DNA of 64,000 nucleotides from Trichocoleus desertorum NBK24 (lineage in GTDB: Bacteria > Cyanobacteriota > Cyanobacteriia > FACHB-46), in assembly GCF_030409055.1 (NCBI RefSeq), contig NZ_CP116619.1, forward strand, positions 405,628 through 469,627, written 5' to 3'. Every line of letters begins with the position of its first letter. The first letter of the stretch is position 1. The notes under the pieces are model-generated. The model worked only from the letters and a program-made list of their open reading frames with translations, made no database searches and was not told the origin of the DNA. Positions 18,440 to 26,935 of this stretch are shown piece by piece. Made by a program: the position numbers and the translations under genes.

Positions 18440-20788
18440 ATGATAGTGAATATGAGGAGTGAGGAGCAATCTTCTCAAGCTGGCGTTACATCTAGCAATT
18501 CCGTAGCCAATAACGCGGATTCAGGCACTAAGTTGGAACTGTGGGCTGGCATCGAATGCACTGTAAATCGCATTGGCGATCAATACCTCGATCAACTAGA
18601 GCGCAACGGTCACATCGATCGGATTGAAGATCTAGACCTATTCGATTCCTTAGGCATTACAGCTATCCGCTATCCTGCCCTCTGGGAACGGATTGCTCCC
18701 AATGGATTGGCGCAAGCAGATTGGTCTTGGCTAGACCAACGATTAGAACGATTGGACGATTTGGGCATTCGACCCATTCTGGGTTTAGTCCATCATGGTA
18801 GTGGGCCGAGAGATACGAATCTACTTGATCCCGCGTTTCCGGAGAAGCTAGCAGAATTTGCTCATGCAGTTGCCTCTCGTTACCCCTGGATCAGCCACTA
18901 CACCCCTGTCAATGAACCTCTAACAACTGCTCGCTTTAGTGGGCTTTATGGCCACTGGTATCCTCACCAGCAAACTGGACTGGCTTTCATCCAAGCATTG
19001 CTCAATCAATGCCGTGCCGTTGTGCTCTCGATGCAAGCAATTCGGCAAATTAATCCGAGTGCCCAACTGGTACAAACAGAAGACTTAGGAAAGATATTCA
19101 GCACTCCTTTACTGGCTTACCAGGCAGAATTCGAGAATAATCGTCGCTGGCTCAGTCTTGACTTGCTCTGCGGTCGAGTCGATCGTGAGCATCCGCTTTG
19201 GGAGTATCTCCGGAAGTTGGTTGGGATTAGCGAAGCTGAACTAACTTGGTTTCTTGATCATCCTTGCCCACCCGACATTATGGGCATCAACCGCTATCTC
19301 ACGAGCGATCGCTTTTTGGATGAGCGGCTAGAACGTTATCCTGCTCATACCCACGGTGGCAACGGCAAGCATCAGTATGCTGACGTAGAAGCGGTACGGG
19401 TTTGCGTAGAAGGAATTTGCGATGCCCAGACCCTACTCAAAGAGGTTTGGGAACGTTACCAATTACCGATCGCGGTGACAGAGGTACACCTAGGCTGCAC
19501 GAGAGAAGAACAGTTGCGCTGGCTCCAAGAAATTTGGCAGGCTGCCCAACAACTGCGAACCGATGGTGTGGATATTCGAGCCGTTACTGCTTGGTCGCTG
19601 CTAGGAGCTTACGACTGGAATAGCCTACTGACGCGATCGGACGGCTACTACGAACCTGGTGTATTTGATCTCAGATCACCTCAGCCTCGGCCCACTGCCT
19701 TAGCTCAAATGCTACGGCACTTAGCTGAAGGCAATGCATTCCATCATCCTTTGCTGTCAGTTCCCGGTTGGTGGCAACGTCCAGAACGGTTGCTGTATCC
19801 GCCTGTAAATTACACCGGAGAACCAGGAGATCAGCAGCTAGAAGATAGGAGTCAGGAATCAGGAGCCAATAGGCAGGAGTCAGAAGCCAAGCATTGGAAG
19901 CCAAGCATTGGAAGCCAAGCATTGGGAAGTGCTGAAACTTCTGCTGCCTCAACGCCACCGCTTTTGATCACGGGTGCAACTGGGACGTTAGGAAGAGCTT
20001 TTGCCCGCCTTTGTAAAGTCCGTGGCATTCCTTACCACTTGCTGTCTCGCCAGGATATGGATATTACTAATCCAGATTCTGTCGATCGCGTCATTGCAGA
20101 GCTAAAACCTTGGGCGGTGGTGAATACGGCAGGATATGTCCGAGTCGATGATGCGGAGCGAGAACCAGAGCTATGTCGGTTCATTAATACAGATGGAGCG
20201 GTAATCTTAGCGGAGGCTTGTGCGAATCATGAGGCTGCTTTTGTCACCTTCTCGTCTGATTTGGTGTTCGACGGCAACCGAGCTGAACCTTATGTCGAAA
20301 GCTGTGAAGTAGCCCCCCTGAACGTGTATGGGCACAGCAAAGCGATCGCCGAACAACGGGTACTGGCTAGCCATCCCTGTTCCTTAGTGATTCGGACTAG
20401 CGCCTTTTTTGGCCCTTGGGATGAATACAATTTTCTGGCGATCGCTCTGCGCACTCTGGCCTCCGGTCAGCCCTTTGTGGCAGCGCAAGATTCAGTGGTA
20501 TCCCCAACCTATGTTCCCGATCTCGTCAATAGCACGCTAGATCTCCTGATTGATGGGGAATGTGGCATCTGGCACTTGGCGAACTCAGGGGCGATCGCTT
20601 GGTCCGAGTTAGCTCAAACTGTGGCAAATCTGGCTGGATTGGATACCGCAGCCATCGAAGCTCGTCCTACTAAGGATTTGGGCTGGACTGCTCCCCGTCC
20701 AATTTACAGCGCTCTCAGCAGTGAACGGGGTATCTTGTTGCCATCTCTAGATGACGCGATCGATCGGTATCTTTGCCAAAGAACATAG
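18440..20788 (+). CDS. GH1-like glycosidase fused to RmlD-type sugar-nucleotide reductase
   Basis: A 782-residue fusion. Residues ~30-440 are a family-1-glycosidase-like TIM barrel: acid/base Glu in TPVNEPLTT and candidate nucleophile Glu in VTEVHLG, plus ALWERIAP and GLVHHGSGPRDTN. Residues ~505-780 are an NAD(P)-binding extended SDR of the dTDP-4-dehydrorhamnose reductase type: ITGATGTLGRAF, VNTAGYVRVDDAE, FSSDLVFDG, YGHSK (catalytic Tyr/Lys) and RTSAFFGPWDEYNF. The two are joined by a Gln/Glu/Ser-rich linker coded partly by a 14-bp tandem repeat. An alternative ATG is 12 bases later. Downstream of glf and a glycosyltransferase, it fits deoxysugar or surface-glycan metabolism; the joint activity is unknown. 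Confidence 0.9.
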   Translation: MIVNMRSEEQSSQAGVTSSNSVANNADSGTKLELWAGIECTVNRIGDQYLDQLERNGHIDRIEDLDLFDSLGITAIRYPALWERIAPNGLAQADWSWLDQRLERLDDLGIRPILGLVHHGSGPRDTNLLDPAFPEKLAEFAHAVASRYPWISHYTPVNEPLTTARFSGLYGHWYPHQQTGLAFIQALLNQCRAVVLSMQAIRQINPSAQLVQTEDLGKIFSTPLLAYQAEFENNRRWLSLDLLCGRVDREHPLWEYLRKLVGISEAELTWFLDHPCPPDIMGINRYLTSDRFLDERLERYPAHTHGGNGKHQYADVEAVRVCVEGICDAQTLLKEVWERYQLPIAVTEVHLGCTREEQLRWLQEIWQAAQQLRTDGVDIRAVTAWSLLGAYDWNSLLTRSDGYYEPGVFDLRSPQPRPTALAQMLRHLAEGNAFHHPLLSVPGWWQRPERLLYPPVNYTGEPGDQQLEDRSQESGANRQESEAKHWKPSIGSQALGSAETSAASTPPLLITGATGTLGRAFARLCKVRGIPYHLLSRQDMDITNPDSVDRVIAELKPWAVVNTAGYVRVDDAEREPELCRFINTDGAVILAEACANHEAAFVTFSSDLVFDGNRAEPYVESCEVAPLNVYGHSKAIAEQRVLASHPCSLVIRTSAFFGPWDEYNFLAIALRTLASGQPFVAAQDSVVSPTYVPDLVNSTLDLLIDGECGIWHLANSGAIAWSELAQTVANLAGLDTAAIEARPTKDLGWTAPRPIYSALSSERGILLPSLDDAIDRYLCQRT
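19884..19925 (+). repeat. Three tandem 14-bp units inside the GH1::RmlD linker
   Basis: AAGCCAAGCATTGG occurs three times head to tail. Because 14 is not a multiple of 3, the three copies are read in three different frames (KHWK, PSIG, SQALG), and only changes by three units keep the downstream reductase domain in frame. Confidence 0.95.
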
Positions 20789-20801
20789 ACATAACCCCTA
20801 G

Positions 20802-20845
20802 CCCCTTCCCTGCGTAGTCTGCTTCCCCGCAGGGGTGGGAAGGGG
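20802..20845. repeat. CCCC-rich hairpin, probable bidirectional terminator
   Basis: Arms CCCCTTCCC and GGGAAGGGG enclose a second smaller stem (CCCCGCAGGGG). It lies between the convergent GH1::RmlD and SDR genes. Confidence 0.65.
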
Positions 20846-20904
20846 AAAGAGATATAACAAGGATTTGGAGCGATCGCTGATTTGGCTCGTATGTAAAAAG
20901 GAAT

Positions 20905-21927
20905 CTAGAAAAGACCATTATTTCTGAGGCTAGGGGCTGTTAATAGAGCCAATGCTGCTACTCCTACAGCGGCGATCGCGCCCCATTTGGCGGCAGGATG
21001 CGTGGCAAACCAGGTAGAGTAGCTAGTGCGGGCTTGCTTTGTGAAGTCTCCTTTCACTTTGTCATAACCGGAAATCGGCTCGAACAAGTTATCAGGCGCA
21101 TCTTCAGATTTAGGCTCTTTAGTTTGCTGCAACTGAAAGCCAACTTGGCTGACCAAAGCATCCATTAATCCAGGTGATAGGCTCTGTAAGAACAACATGG
21201 CTCGACCTGCACCCCCAACAACCAAATCACGGGTGGGATGTTCTGCTGCATACAAAATGGCGTCTGCTGCGATCTCTGGTTCATAGAACGGAGGTAGACC
21301 CTGAGGTTTAACGCCAATTTTGGTTCGAGCCTTATTGAATAGGGGCGTGTTGATTGAGGCAGGCATAATGTTGGTGACGCTAATGGGCACTTTTTCGTGC
21401 ATCAGCTCCACTCGCATTGCCTCTAAAAAGCCATCAATCCCATGCTTACCAGCGGCATAAGCGCTGTGATAAGGAAAAGCCCGCTTGGCTTCTACGGAAG
21501 ACACATGAATGAGCGCACCTCGGCCTTCGCGTCTAAGATGAGGTAAGGCAACCATTGCTCCATATACCTGTCCCATCAAATTCACATCCACAACGCGCTT
21601 AAACTCTTCGGGTGTGGTCTGCTCAAAGGTGGCGTAGAGGTTTACAGCTGCCACATGCACCCAAGTATCCAGCCGCCCATATAGTTGAATCGCTTTATCA
21701 GCGATCGCCTGTACCTGCTCGAACACGGTGACATCTGCTGTCACGTGGCTAGCTGTGCCGCCCAGATAGGCAATCTCTTGGATCAGCGTTCCCAACCCCT
21801 CCTCGCTCCGGGCTGCAATGATTAGCTTTGCTCCGCGTTTGGCAAACTTGAGGGCGGTTTCTCGACCAATGCCACTTGATGCGCCAACGACAACCACCAC
21901 TTGTTGATCAATCGGTTTCAGTTGCAT
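20905..21927 (-). CDS. SDR family oxidoreductase with C-terminal membrane anchor
   Basis: A 340-residue classical-type short-chain dehydrogenase. Rossmann motif GASSGIG (15-21), NADP-type Arg in AARSEE, catalytic Ser in HVSSVEAK, and YAAGK as Tyr-x-x-x-Lys. The catalytic domain ends near 260. A linker follows (about 265-305), then a hydrophobic segment WGAIAAVGVAALALLTAP that should anchor the protein in a membrane. AGGAG stands 4 bases before the ATG. The substrate is unknown. Anchored SDRs of this layout are frequent in bacteria, often general stress or lipid-related enzymes, but nothing in the neighbourhood decides it. Confidence 0.9.
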   Translation of the reverse strand: MQLKPIDQQVVVVVGASSGIGRETALKFAKRGAKLIIAARSEEGLGTLIQEIAYLGGTASHVTADVTVFEQVQAIADKAIQLYGRLDTWVHVAAVNLYATFEQTTPEEFKRVVDVNLMGQVYGAMVALPHLRREGRGALIHVSSVEAKRAFPYHSAYAAGKHGIDGFLEAMRVELMHEKVPISVTNIMPASINTPLFNKARTKIGVKPQGLPPFYEPEIAADAILYAAEHPTRDLVVGGAGRAMLFLQSLSPGLMDALVSQVGFQLQQTKEPKSEDAPDNLFEPISGYDKVKGDFTKQARTSYSTWFATHPAAKWGAIAAVGVAALALLTAPSLRNNGLF

Positions 21928-22136
21928 GATTCTCCTGCTAATAATCTCATCGCCATCCCATCTCCTCTTAATGGCAACAAGATGGCGCAGCGTATTCTTT
22001 GTTTGTATTCGTCATTTAAAGACAGCTTCTAGAGCCACACGTCATCCTTTGAGCTAGTCTTGAAGCTGCTTGCAGGAGAGTCATGATGAACTGAGTTTGT
22101 GACGGGCAACACCCTCGCCGATCCAATATGGCTCAG

Positions 22137-22868
22137 TCAGATCGTGGCATTGGCATCCATCAATGCTTTGAGGCGTTGGGCATCGCGGATGGCGTGGCCT
22201 TCCGGATCATTGTTGAAATAGACATAGACATTAATGTCCTGGGCTAAGAACGAGCGAATTTGAGCCGCCCAAGTTAGCAGTTCCGCATCGCTGTAGCCTG
22301 TACCTGCCTGACCAGAGTGCATCCGAATATAGGTCCAGGGAGCAGTGAGGCAGATGTCTAAGGGAACGGTGGGGCTAACAGGCAGGCACAGCGCCACTCC
22401 TGCCTTCTCTAAGCATCGGTAAACTTCTGGGATCAACCAGCTAGTATGGCGAAACTCCAATGTATATTGCTGCGGTGGATAAGTTTGTAGCAAGTCTAGA
22501 AACGGTTGGAGGCGATCGAGATTGAGATGCCAAGTGTGAGGAAACTGAAACAAAATCGGCCCCAGCTTTTCTTGCAGACCACTAGCCCGCTCCATCAGGC
22601 GTTCTAAGGGTTCTTCCGGGTCTTTTAGCTTTTTCATGTGAGTGAGATAGCGACTGCCCTTGACGGCAAATAGGAACTTGTCTGGAGTTTGAGTCCGCCA
22701 ATGCTCAAACACCGATCGCTCTGGTAAACGATAAAAGGAGAAGTTGACTTCCACGCTAGGAAATTGCTCAGCATAGAAGGGTAACTGTTGTTCCCCAGGC
22801 ATCTGTGCTGGGTAGAACAATCCCATCCAATGTTTATAGACCCAACCACTGGTGCCAATTAACAACAT
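22137..22868 (-). CDS. DUF72 family protein
   Basis: A 243-residue TIM-barrel protein of the YecE/DUF72 family: MLLIGTSGWVYKHW at the N-terminus, FYAEQFPSVEVNFSFYRLP, FLFAVKGSRYLTH, GPILFQFPHTW, YTLEFRHTSWL and YVYFNNDPEGHA at the C-terminus are all family landmarks. I start at the ATG of MLLIGTS rather than the TTG three codons earlier. The biochemical function of the family is not established. It is a single gene divergent from the VKOR-like gene. Confidence 0.9.
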   Translation of the reverse strand: MLLIGTSGWVYKHWMGLFYPAQMPGEQQLPFYAEQFPSVEVNFSFYRLPERSVFEHWRTQTPDKFLFAVKGSRYLTHMKKLKDPEEPLERLMERASGLQEKLGPILFQFPHTWHLNLDRLQPFLDLLQTYPPQQYTLEFRHTSWLIPEVYRCLEKAGVALCLPVSPTVPLDICLTAPWTYIRMHSGQAGTGYSDAELLTWAAQIRSFLAQDINVYVYFNNDPEGHAIRDAQRLKALMDANATI

Positions 22869-23035
22869 GAGTTTCAATCCATTCAGCTAGCTTGGCGATC
22901 GCCCACTTTCCTTTTGTTCTCTCCTATTAGACATCTCCAACCAACGAAGTATCTCTAGCGCGAGTGGTACAGATGGAATGGATTCTTGAACATGGGTGCA
23001 TTCGTCTCCTTCACCCCTTACCGAAAATATACGTT

Positions 23036-23542
23036 ATGGACCCCAAACAACTGAGTCACGAGTTGCGCGAAGGCCAAAGCCCTGATCTCGATCGCCGTCG
23101 GCAAATCATTGGCTTGTCGATGCTTGGCGCAACGATGGGACAGCTAGTTTCTCTTTATCAAACTGGCGTGATCGACCATCTGCCAGATCCCCCGGTGCCA
23201 TTTTTCGATGCCGATCGCGTGGATGCATCGAACTATGCCTACAGCCGCTTCAACAGCCCCGATGGCCCCGTTATGTTGGTTAACTACGGCATTACCGCTT
23301 GGCTAGCCTCAGCAGGGGGCCAAAACCGAGCTAAGGAGACGCCCATTCTCCCGATCTCGATGGCGGTCAAGATTTTGATTGATGCTTTGGTCTCCACCGA
23401 ATTAGCTCGCGAAGAGTGGAGTGAAAACAAAGCCTTTTGTGAGTACTGTCAGGTAGCTACGCTATGCTCGTTTGCTTCTTTGGCGCTAGCGATGCCCGAA
23501 GTCAGCACTGCGGTTCAAACGCTAATGGGGAATAAACAATAG
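23036..23542 (+). CDS. VKOR-like small membrane protein
   Basis: A 168-residue protein resembling the short cyanobacterial proteins annotated as vitamin K epoxide reductase family. REGQSPDLDRRRQIIGLSMLGATMGQ leads into a first hydrophobic segment, followed by a loop rich in Pro and Asp (HLPDPPVPFFDADRVD) and a final hydrophobic helix that starts with CEYC, the C-x-x-C redox motif position of VKOR proteins. If it is a thiol oxidoreductase it would work with quinones in disulfide formation; the length is less than a full VKOR domain, so function is uncertain. I start at the ATG of MDPKQLSHE; the 24 residues upstream (from a GTG at 22964) look non-coding. Confidence 0.7.
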   Translation: MDPKQLSHELREGQSPDLDRRRQIIGLSMLGATMGQLVSLYQTGVIDHLPDPPVPFFDADRVDASNYAYSRFNSPDGPVMLVNYGITAWLASAGGQNRAKETPILPISMAVKILIDALVSTELAREEWSENKAFCEYCQVATLCSFASLALAMPEVSTAVQTLMGNKQ

Positions 23543-23867
23543 GTAATAAATAAGCAGCCGTTATCCCTTAGGCAAACCAATTTATACCTTGAGTGGGTTT
23601 TCCTACAGCTATGTTGCTCCTGTGCCACTCCTGCGATAGAGGGTGAACTAACTGATTACTACTACGTTGTTTAGGTAAATCAGTGATTCAAGTGGCGATC
23701 GCTTGCTGTGTTTCGGTGCTCAAGCAGCTCTGCAATCAGGTAAGTAGCCACTTTAGTTCACCTACTGTCAACCCAATTCCTCTAGCTTTGCCTATCTTGT
23801 TTATCTACGTGAAGTTAGTTGCTGGAAGCAGGTTGACAGAATATCCGACTTGGAAAAAGGAAAGACT
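23543..23867 (+). other. Intergenic leader before the six-repeat membrane protein
   Basis: About 325 bases with no supportable gene. It contains a purine-rich ribosome-binding site (AAGGAAAG) just ahead of the ATG at 23868, which decides that start over the TTG at 23850. No other signal was recognised. Confidence 0.5.
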
Positions 23868-26861
23868 ATGTTTCAACATATGTGGGTTGCTCAAGCAGCT
23901 ATCCCTGTAGAATCCTCAACTTTGGCATTCCTTTCAGGGTCTCAGTTTTTCATTGCCCTGATTGCTGGGGTCGCGATGGCGTTTGCCTTTCAGTTGGTGC
24001 TCACCAACCTCTCTGTCGCTGCTGGTATTTCCGGGGCCGCTGATGCCCTAGACAGCGATGCCGACGGATGGGGAAAGAAAATTCGTAGAGTAGAGGCCAA
24101 AGTCGGCACTGGCACAATCTTGATCGTCAATACGGCTCTCTTTACGGCCTGTTTTCTTGCGGTCAAGCTGACGCTCATTCACGAAAGCACTCTAGGTGCG
24201 ATCGTCGGTGTAGTGATTTGGTCAGTTTATTTCTTACTATTGTTCTGGACGAGTTCCCGCGCCGTGGGTTCGTTGCTAGGTGCGGTGGGAAGTACTGCCA
24301 GCTCGGGTCTGCAAGGTGTGGCAGCAACAATGGCAACAGCCTTGAGTGGTCAAGCTGCGACCAGCCAAATTGCCAATACCGTAGAAGCTTCGGTTGGAGC
24401 AGTCAGAAAAGAACTGCAATCGGTATTAGAACCCGATCGCCTGCGCGAGAACTTGCAGGATTATGTCACCAAGCTGCAACTACCTCAAGCTGACTTCAAG
24501 GATATTTCCAGTCAGGTCTTGGGGCTACTAGAGAATTCCAATCTGCAATCGGTTGCTAGCTCCGTGACCAATGCCACAACTGATGCAGCTACCAATTTAA
24601 CCGCTACGCCTGATCTCCTCAGCTTGGTGCAGTCTGCCACACCAGAGGAGTTAAAAAGCGGTAAGTTACGGGAACGCTTAACCGATTTGATTGGCAATGG
24701 ATTACTAGGTAACGGACAAGGCAATGGAGGCAGTCAGGAGAAGCAGGGAGGCAGTTTACGCGATCGCGCCTTGCAACTGGGTCTGGGTTCGTTAGTCTCC
24801 ACCTTGGCTCGACGGGTGGATCTCTCTGATCTCGATATTGAGAAGATCACAGAGCAATTGAGTTCCTTCCAACAGAAAGTAGGAGAGCAGGCGGGCCAAG
24901 CGATCGGTGCAGTTAGCCAAGTTCGTTCTTTCTCCCCCATCCGCACTGATATCGAAAATTATTTGCTCAATTCTCCTTTTTGGTATCTCAGCCCAGAAGG
25001 TCTCGATCGCGGATTCCGAGAAGCGCTTTACGACCCCAATGCGGATGCCAGAGCGGTGCGGCAGCAATTAGAGCCAATTAACCGCAGCTACTTTGTGGAG
25101 GTGCTGACTCGTCGAGATGGCATTACGCCAGAGCAAGTGAACGATATTGCCGATGAAGTAGAAGTGATTCGGCAGGAAGTTTTGGATACGGTGCGGGCAG
25201 CAGAAGCACAGGAGCGATCGCAGGAATTGCGACAACAGGTAGAAACTTACCTCAGTTCTGCTCCCAAAGAAGCTTTGAGCGCTGAGAGAATTCAGCAAGA
25301 CTTTACCGCACTCCTAGCCGACCCTGAAGCCAGCTATGAAACTCTCGGCAATCGCTTACTCCAGTTCGATCGCGATACGTTGATGCAAATGCTGATGGCG
25401 GGACGACAGGACCTCAGCCAGGAGGAAGCAGAGCAGATTCGCAGCGAACTGATGAACGTGCGCGATCGCTTCCTGAATGAATCAGAAGAGACTTGGAATC
25501 AACTGCAAAGTCAAGCCTCTGGCTTTCGGCAACAGGTAGAATCCTATCTCCGCGAGACCAATCCTGCTGACTTCACGCCAGATGCGATCCAGCAAACCTT
25601 GCAAAGACTGCTGAATGCACCGGAAGCGGGCTCTCAAGCTCTGCAAACTGGGCTAGGCCAGCTAAATCGCGATACCTTGCGGCAGGTGTTGTCGCAACGC
25701 CAAGACATCAACCCAGAACAAGTCGATCAACTCCTGGATCAATTTGAATCTGTGCGCGATCGCCTACTCCACGCTCCCCAACAGCTCACCGAGCAAGCCA
25801 GAGCCCAGGTTGATCAACTGACGAACCAGATTGCAGACTATCTACGAAATACCAACCTAGAGGAACTCGACCCCAAAGGGATTCAGCGAGATCTGCAAAC
25901 CCTCTTAAACGACCCCCAGACAGGTGCCTATGTTCTGCGCCAACGGCTCTCCCAGGTTGATCGAGAAACGTTGGTGAAATTGGTCAGCCAAGGCAGCGAT
26001 CTAAATGAGGAGCAGGTCAATCAAACCATTGACAAAGCCCAGGAAGCAATCCGTCAAATTGTTCGGGCTCCCCAGCGCTTAGCCACCCGCACCCGCGATC
26101 GCCTGCGAGATTTTCCCACAGAACTGTCAGATTATCTACGCCACACGAATCGCGAGGAACTGAATCCTGAAGGGATCAAGCGTGATCTACAACTGTTGAT
26201 CAAACAACCACGGGCAGGGGTAGAACAGTTAGGCGATCGCTTGGGTCAAGTCGATCGTGAGACCATCGTGGCGCTCTTATCGGAACGAGAAGACATCTCC
26301 GAGGAAGACGCTAACCGCATTGTGGATCAAGTGTTGGGCCAGATCCAATCAGTGCGAGACCAGGTGACGCAGCAAGCGCAGAAAGTCCAGGATCGGGTGC
26401 AATCTCTCACCAGCAGCGTGACCGATCGCGTCCGCACCTACCTCAACGCCTTAGATCAGCCAGAACTCAACTACGAAGGCATCCAAAGGGATGTGCGGAA
26501 ACTATTCGATGACCCAGAAGCAGGATTCGATGCTTTGCGCGATCGCCTCAGCCACTTCGATCGCGAGACGCTGGTCTCTATCCTCAGTTCTCGCAAAGAT
26601 ATTTCTGAGGAGCAAGCCAACCGGATTGTGGATCAAATCGAGTCAGCCAGAGATAACGTGCTGCATCGAGCCGAACGACTACAACAGGAAGCGGAGAAGC
26701 AGATCAAAGCCGTGAAGCATGAAGCCAAGGAACAGGCAAAAGAAGTGCAGAAAACTGTAGCAACTGCTGCCTGGTGGTTGTTTGGGACTGCCATTACCTC
26801 TGTCGCCACTGCCGCGATCGCAGGTATCCTGGCCTCCAGTGGTTTTAACTTTCCAGGCTAG
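23868..26861 (+). CDS. Large membrane protein with six ~98-residue repeats
   Basis: 997 residues. The N-terminus has three hydrophobic segments (about 14-45, 82-105, 112-135), then a Gln/Ala/Ser-rich region and Gly-Asn-rich linker (near 285). From about residue 365 to 940 there are six repeats of about 98 residues. Each has a Y-L-x(8-10)-L-x-x-x-x-I-Q-R-D-L start, a (L/F)-x-D-P-E/Q-x-G turn, a (V/F)DRETLV-x-(L/I)-(L/V)-S helix and an ISEEQAN-R-I-V-D-Q helix, ending in a charged Arg/Gln-rich coiled stretch. A last hydrophobic helix (WWLFGTAITSVATAAIAGIL) closes the protein. I do not recognise a named family. The repeat body is very likely helical and extends from the membrane. A terminator hairpin follows. 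Confidence 0.88.
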   Translation: MFQHMWVAQAAIPVESSTLAFLSGSQFFIALIAGVAMAFAFQLVLTNLSVAAGISGAADALDSDADGWGKKIRRVEAKVGTGTILIVNTALFTACFLAVKLTLIHESTLGAIVGVVIWSVYFLLLFWTSSRAVGSLLGAVGSTASSGLQGVAATMATALSGQAATSQIANTVEASVGAVRKELQSVLEPDRLRENLQDYVTKLQLPQADFKDISSQVLGLLENSNLQSVASSVTNATTDAATNLTATPDLLSLVQSATPEELKSGKLRERLTDLIGNGLLGNGQGNGGSQEKQGGSLRDRALQLGLGSLVSTLARRVDLSDLDIEKITEQLSSFQQKVGEQAGQAIGAVSQVRSFSPIRTDIENYLLNSPFWYLSPEGLDRGFREALYDPNADARAVRQQLEPINRSYFVEVLTRRDGITPEQVNDIADEVEVIRQEVLDTVRAAEAQERSQELRQQVETYLSSAPKEALSAERIQQDFTALLADPEASYETLGNRLLQFDRDTLMQMLMAGRQDLSQEEAEQIRSELMNVRDRFLNESEETWNQLQSQASGFRQQVESYLRETNPADFTPDAIQQTLQRLLNAPEAGSQALQTGLGQLNRDTLRQVLSQRQDINPEQVDQLLDQFESVRDRLLHAPQQLTEQARAQVDQLTNQIADYLRNTNLEELDPKGIQRDLQTLLNDPQTGAYVLRQRLSQVDRETLVKLVSQGSDLNEEQVNQTIDKAQEAIRQIVRAPQRLATRTRDRLRDFPTELSDYLRHTNREELNPEGIKRDLQLLIKQPRAGVEQLGDRLGQVDRETIVALLSEREDISEEDANRIVDQVLGQIQSVRDQVTQQAQKVQDRVQSLTSSVTDRVRTYLNALDQPELNYEGIQRDVRKLFDDPEAGFDALRDRLSHFDRETLVSILSSRKDISEEQANRIVDQIESARDNVLHRAERLQQEAEKQIKAVKHEAKEQAKEVQKTVATAAWWLFGTAITSVATAAIAGILASSGFNFPG

Positions 26862-26873
26862 ATAAATTCATAG

Positions 26874-26899
26874 CCCCTCTCCGTGTCGGAGAGGGGTTT
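26874..26899 (+). terminator. Hairpin terminator after the repeat protein
   Basis: CCCCTCTCCG and CGGAGAGGGG pair perfectly around TGT, followed by TTT, 12 bases after the stop codon. The convergent cheB-like gene ends shortly beyond. Confidence 0.75.
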
Positions 26900-26935
26900 G
26901 GGAGAGGTTCTGAAGGATAGAAAGCGATCGCAACA

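Noticed and set aside
24950-26720. Regularly spaced repeats that could look like a CRISPR or satellite array
   Set aside because: They are in-frame, diverged, ~294-bp protein repeats inside one continuous gene, not short identical repeats with unique spacers.
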